Of a stretch of DNA of 64,000 bases, positions 60,421 through 64,000 are shown one piece after another. Positions within the stretch are counted from its first letter, which is position 1. The number at the start of each line of letters is the position of its first letter. The DNA is taken from contig BBXU01003035.1 of NCBI GenBank assembly GCA_001598975.1, positions 25,030-89,029 on the forward strand, written 5' to 3'. A program made the translations under genes and the position numbers. The notes beneath the pieces are model-generated. The model ran no database searches. It had not been told where the DNA came from and was given only the letters and a program-made list of their open reading frames with translations. Origin of the DNA: Parachlorella kessleri. Lineage: Eukaryota > Chlorophyta > Trebouxiophyceae > Chlorellales > Chlorellaceae.

Positions 60421-60621
60421 TAGTATCGTATCCTGGCTTTGGGGTTTTGGGGTTTTCCCTCGGGTTGCTGATGCATATTGGCTCGGTTTGCTCTGTTGCT
60501 CTGTTCGAAGTTCGACATGTCGGTCTAGACTGTCAGCCTGTGATCTTGTGTGTAATAGCACGGTCCGATCACCGAACCAGGGACACAGCTCAGTGTCATT
60601 GCTCAGTAGGGTTTCTCAACA
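60421..60621 (+). repeat. 5' LTR, truncated at its left end
   Basis: This 201-bp segment matches 62603-62811 almost base for base. It has one 8-bp unit less (CTCTGTTG present twice instead of three times) and a few substitutions. It ends in TCTCAACA. The sequence left of 60421 does not match the start of the 3' LTR. Confidence 0.88.
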
Positions 60622-60634
60622 GGTTATGGGCCCC
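60622..60634 (+). promoter_or_regulatory. Primer-binding site matching the initiator tRNA-Met anticodon arm
   Basis: GGTTATGGGCCCC follows the LTR end at once. GGTTATGGGCCC is the reverse complement of GGGCCCATAACC, the anticodon arm of eukaryotic initiator tRNA-Met. Drosophila copia and yeast Ty5 prime with a half-tRNA from this same arm. The match is from memory of the tRNA sequence. Confidence 0.65.
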
Positions 60635-60697
60635 GGCCCGCTTACTTGTTTCTGAGCAAGGTTTTAACTTGGTTGCTTCTCGGTGTAGAGAACAGCC

Positions 60698-61285
60698 ATG
60701 TCTGTGGACAGCCGGCTGGGGGTGGAGCGCCTGGATGGCCCAAGCAACTACAGCCAGTGGCGGATTGAGATGCGGAGTCTTCTCGTCGTAAAGGGTGTCA
60801 GGAAGACAATTGCAGGCACCGATGGAGCCTGGTGAGACCGTTACCGGGTACACAGCCCGGGCAAAGGCACTGCAGCACCAGCTGACGGCTGCAGGAGCAG
60901 AGGTCTCGGACAGCCAGCTTGCCTGGCGGGTGCTGGCGGGCCTGTCAGACAAGTACAGCATGACAGTCGAGGTGCTGGAGGGTGCACCTTGCCTGACAAG
61001 CCCACCCTGGATGACATCATTCCCAGGTTGCTTGCGGCAGAGCAGCGGAAGGGCACTGTGCGGCCTGATGAGCAGGCGCTGTTTGCGAGCCAGAGCAGGG
61101 GCAGCCAGCCCGGTGTCCAGGGCAGCAAAGCAGGGGTCAAGTGCTTCAAGTGTGGCCAGTATGGTCACTACAAGCGGGAGTGCCCTGAGCTGTCAAACAA
61201 GAAGAAGCAGCAGCAGCACAGCCAAGGACAGGACCGCATTCAGCAGGTGGTCTCTCACTTTGCTGAGATGGAAATGCCACTCTAA
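60698..61285 (+). pseudogene. Broken copia-type gag
   Basis: It starts at ATG 60698 with a copia N-terminal block, RLDGPSNYSQWRIEMRSLL, and reaches a stop at 60833-60835. The frame then changes: MEPGETVTGYTARAKALQ and LAWRVLAGLSDKYSM are read from 60822. A loss of one base near 60985 shifts to the frame with LDDIIPRLLAAEQRKG and the CCHC zinc knuckle CFKCGQYGHYKREC. It ends at 61285. The middle of Gag, between KGVRKTIAG and MEPGE, appears deleted. No intact product is possible. Confidence 0.8.
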
Positions 61286-61437
61286 GCATCCGCATGGGTG
61301 CTGAGCCAGCACCAGGGGCAGGTGCAAGGTGGCTCTGGGCAGCAAGGCAGTGGCAGAAGAAGTGGGAGCAACTGGCGGTGCTGTGTAGCAGCCGCAGTAG
61401 CAGTAGCAGTCAAACTGCAGTGAGACCGTGGGAGCAG

Positions 61438-61567
61438 CCGGTGGTGTGGTGCAGCAGCATGGCAAGCAGGGCCTGCAAGGTCAGCCACAAGGGCTGGGTT
61501 AGCCTGGTGGTGTAGTGCAGCAACATGCCAAGCAGAAGCTGCAGGGTCAGCCACAGGGGCTGGGTCT
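61438..61567. repeat. Two 65-bp imperfect tandem repeats inside the retroelement
   Basis: 61438-61502 and 61503-61567 share the pattern GGTGGTGT.GTGCAGCA followed by CATGcCAAGCAG and GGTCAGCCACA.GGGCTGGGT. They lie between gag and the 3' LTR, where pol would be expected. Confidence 0.75.
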
Positions 61568-62514
61568 GCCCGGGTTGGGCAGGGAGCACAGCCACGAGTG
61601 CTGGGTTTTGCCCGGAGCTGGGCAGGTGTCAAGAACAGTAAAGTCTGCAGCAGGAGTAGCTGCAGGATCAGCAACTGGTACTGGGAGCAGCCCGGGATAG
61701 GGCGGCAGGCAGTGCAGCAGGTGCTGGGACAGCCTAGGCAAGGGCTGGAGGCAATGCAGCCAAGGCAAGGCTGGGCAATTTGTGAAAGCAAATTGTGCTA
61801 GGGTTCTGGACAGCAGGCGTATCACATGTGGCCTTGAGTTTGTGGTGAATGGCGATGCAGTGAGCTGGTTAGTGAACTGTAGTGGCCGTAGCAAACAGAG
61901 GCAGGGTGTGTGATCGGAGACGCTGCTATGAGACCTGGGCAGGGTTGTAAATTGTGTACTCGGCAGTGTGTACTTGGCATGAGATTGCCCAAGTAGTGGG
62001 AGTACTGGTCACATTTGCGGTAAGACGTACAGGTGTACTGGTGTGAAGCCAAAGCAGCGGTTTGTTGAAGGCTATCATGTGCCAAGACTGAAATTGAAAA
62101 CTGAAGACTGGTTGAATTGATCTTCACTGCGGAGTTTGATGTAGTCTTGCTCTGGGTTTGTCTGCGTTCTGATCAGATTGCCTTTGTGCAGATTGGACAC
62201 ATGGTGGGTTGTACTATGACCAGGGCAGGGTCTTTTGAGCAAGCTTTTGTTGTAGTGTGCAGTCATGGAGTTGTGGTTGCGTGCTTTACATTGGCAGTGG
62301 GAGTGCTTGCCAGTGGGAGCATTGGTCTAAGCAACTGAGGCTGGTGTGCTGTGCATTTGTTGGGATGCGGTGACTTCAGTGGAGTTTCATTGATCCTTTG
62401 AGCTTGATGCTTCAAGTTGTGCAGACTACTATGCAGTGAACTCAGTGAGCTTTACTGGTGTTGTTCTATGCAACACTGGTGTTTGTATTGTTGGATCAGG
62501 CAGCCAAGTAGCCT

Positions 62515-62523
62515 GAGTGGGAG
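62515..62523 (+). other. Polypurine tract before the 3' LTR
   Basis: GAGTGGGAG ends directly at the TGTTGAGA start of the 3' LTR, the usual position for plus-strand priming. Confidence 0.65.
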
Positions 62524-62811
62524 TGTTGAGATTGCGCATGCATTCTGACTGTTCAGTCTACTTGTCTGCACACGGCAGTCAAAGTATCTGGACTGCGTAC
62601 CTTAGTATCGTATCCTGGCTTTGGGGTTTTGGGGTTTTCCCTCGGGTTGCTGATGCATATTGGCTCGGTTTGCTCTGTTGCTCTGTTGCTCTGTTCGAAG
62701 TTCGACATGTCGGTCTAGACTGTCAGCCTGTGATCTTATGTGTAATAGCACGGTCCGATCACCGAACCATGGACACAGCTCAGTGTCATTGCTCAGTGGG
62801 GTTTCTCAACA
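62524..62811 (+). repeat. 3' LTR, complete
   Basis: 288 bp, bounded by TGTTGAGA and TCTCAACA. Its last 209 bp match the 5' copy. It contains three CTCTGTTG units. Confidence 0.82.
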
Positions 62812-64000
62812 AGATCACAACCCAAAAAGGTCATGGCATGCTTGGGTTTGCTTGCAGGGCCTGTTGTTGTGTAGTGCACCTGCTGCCATGGAGGAAAGAG
62901 TGGGGCAGTGTTGTAGACTCAGGGAGTACGAGGCCCAACGCCATGGACAATAAAAGCAGCCAAACATGCGGAGCAGCGTGCAACCGGGAGTAGTGCCACC
63001 AGCACAATGGCCAGGGGTGCCACCCGCTTGCAACGCGCCAATCGCCCGCTAGATGCATACACACCAGCACTCTCAAGAGGCAGCGACGCTCAGGGGAAGC
63101 TAGTGCTGCAGAGTTTTTTTCTATGTGACGACTCACCCGGTGTCAGCACAACCAGGCCTGGTGGCTACGAGCAAACCTTAGAAACACCTGGCCGGCTGCG
63201 GCAGCGCAGCCTGCCCCCTCCTGCTCCACCACCTACAAGACAAGCGCTCGGGACAATTGACTGTCGGTGGTGGTTGTGGTGCGCAAGTGGGACATCACGT
63301 CAGCGGGCGCAACCTGTCCACCGAGCTTGCAGCCGCAAAGCATGCGCTCACCCGTACCGCTGCTTAAGCTGACAGGGGCTGAAACTCGTGTTAGGAACGG
63401 AGTGGGGCACCCTGCAAACAGTGACAGGTGACGCGCGGGGCACCAACATAGGTGGCAAGACTCGGCCAAACAGCCGGCCAACACTTCATGCAGCGGCCAT
63501 GCGAGAACAGAGCAATGTGCTGGCACGCACCGAATCACGCACTGTTCCGGGTCGTTAGGCACCAAGGGGGCAACCCACCTGTGGGAGCGGGAGGGCTGGT
63601 GAGCTGAATCTAGGGGGCTGGGCGTGGAAAGGCGTGCATGGAGGAGGGAATGCGCTGCTGCGGGCCGCTCTGAACCACGGCAAAGGCGCGGAGGTGACAA
63701 GTGGGGGAGGTTGTGCCGCCAGGGGCTGGGTTCGGGTGCGGACATCCAGACACCTGGCTGTTAATGGGGGTATGCGTGGGGCGGTGGCGGTGCCATATGC
63801 GCCTGCCAGGTGGCCGTTTCTGTGTGGTGCACTGCGCTGATGGGATGCTGTCTAGTGGTTGACGGAGAAGGCGGCGGAAAGAGCCGCGCCCGCTGGGCAA
63901 GAGCTGCTTGTGGGACCTCCAAGGCTTTCCGGGGCCTGCATGGTGAGGCAGCAGTGGCCAGCAGCGTGTCAATAAGGGACCCGTGAACATATGGAACCCG
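62812..64000. other. Right-edge region with no recognised gene
   Basis: Open frames occur on both strands (for example 63610-63990 on the minus strand) but none shows a known motif or a phase-consistent splice model. The strand and identity of any gene here are unknown. Confidence 0.45.

Larger units (their letters stand above)
60421..62811 (+). mobile_element. Degenerate gag-only Ty1/copia-type LTR retroelement
   Basis: Two direct repeats (60421-60621 and 62603-62811) flank a 1.9-kb interior with a broken gag and no visible protease, integrase, reverse transcriptase or RNase H. The 3' LTR begins TGTTGAGA and ends TCTCAACA, perfect 8-bp terminal inverted repeats. A purine-rich tract precedes it. 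A primer-binding site directly follows the 5' repeat. The 5' LTR lacks the first 79 bp of the 3' LTR, so the left end is truncated. It resembles the terminal-repeat GAG-only elements known in plants. No target-site duplication can be tested because the 5' end is lost. Confidence 0.8.

Noticed and set aside
63610..63990. 126-codon minus-strand open frame at the right edge
   Set aside because: Pro/Arg/His-rich, no recognised motif, no splice partner.
1..64000. tRNA, rRNA and CRISPR arrays
   Set aside because: I looked for B-box-like GGTTCGA clusters, rRNA-like stretches and regularly spaced repeats and found none that hold up. The TFIIIC gene is a protein gene and is not evidence for nearby tRNA genes.

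Overview
This is nuclear DNA of a green alga, most likely a trebouxiophyte; the species cannot be told from the window. The genes have many short exons with GT-AG introns and some GC-AG introns. TGTAA-type poly(A) signals follow several stops. Several genes match plant or chlorophyte families: thioredoxins x and f, calredoxin, DAC/DUF3007 and the chloroplast helicase RH39. All models below were joined by hand from splice sites and reading phase. Every complete model keeps one open frame of whole-codon length, except the damaged second copy of the SBP56 pair.

Layout. 1-1114: 3' end of an unrecognised gene. 1800-2850 (-): thioredoxin x. 3201-4449 (+): DAC-like cytochrome b6f factor. 5529-6842 (-): YkvA/DUF1232 membrane protein. 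7142-8637 (+): signal-peptidase-fold protein that lacks the catalytic Ser and Lys. 9569-15907 (-): ATM/HMT-type ABC half-transporter. 16272-17773 (+): thioredoxin f. 19382-22965 (-): calredoxin (four EF-hands plus thioredoxin). 23350-27949 (-): RH39-type DEAD-box helicase. 28329-44815 (+): a 39-exon TFIIIC B-block-binding subunit (GTF3C1). 45305-48632 and 49204-53342 (+): tandem pair encoding a secreted chitin-binding (CBM14) domain fused to a selenium-binding-protein/methanethiol-oxidase (SBP56) propeller; the second copy has a damaged exon. 54133-58993 (-): gamma-glutamyltranspeptidase, 5' end unresolved. 60421-62811: degenerate gag-only Ty1/copia-type LTR element. 62812-64000: nothing recognised.

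How the genes relate. The first 28 kb is a compact run of alternating divergent and convergent genes, with four head-to-head pairs sharing 299-379 bp. At least five of them probably act in the chloroplast: TRXx, DAC, TRXf, CRX1 and RH39. Three of these carry thioredoxin folds, so plastid redox control is the main theme, but this is physical proximity and not proof of joint regulation. The right half turns to pol III transcription, secreted proteins with possible sulfur or glutathione chemistry (SBP56, GGT), and a retroelement remnant.

Strongest candidates for something undescribed: the CBM14-SBP56 fusion and its tandem copy; the dyad-less signal-peptidase homologue; and an algal copia element whose primer-binding site matches the initiator tRNA-Met anticodon arm.
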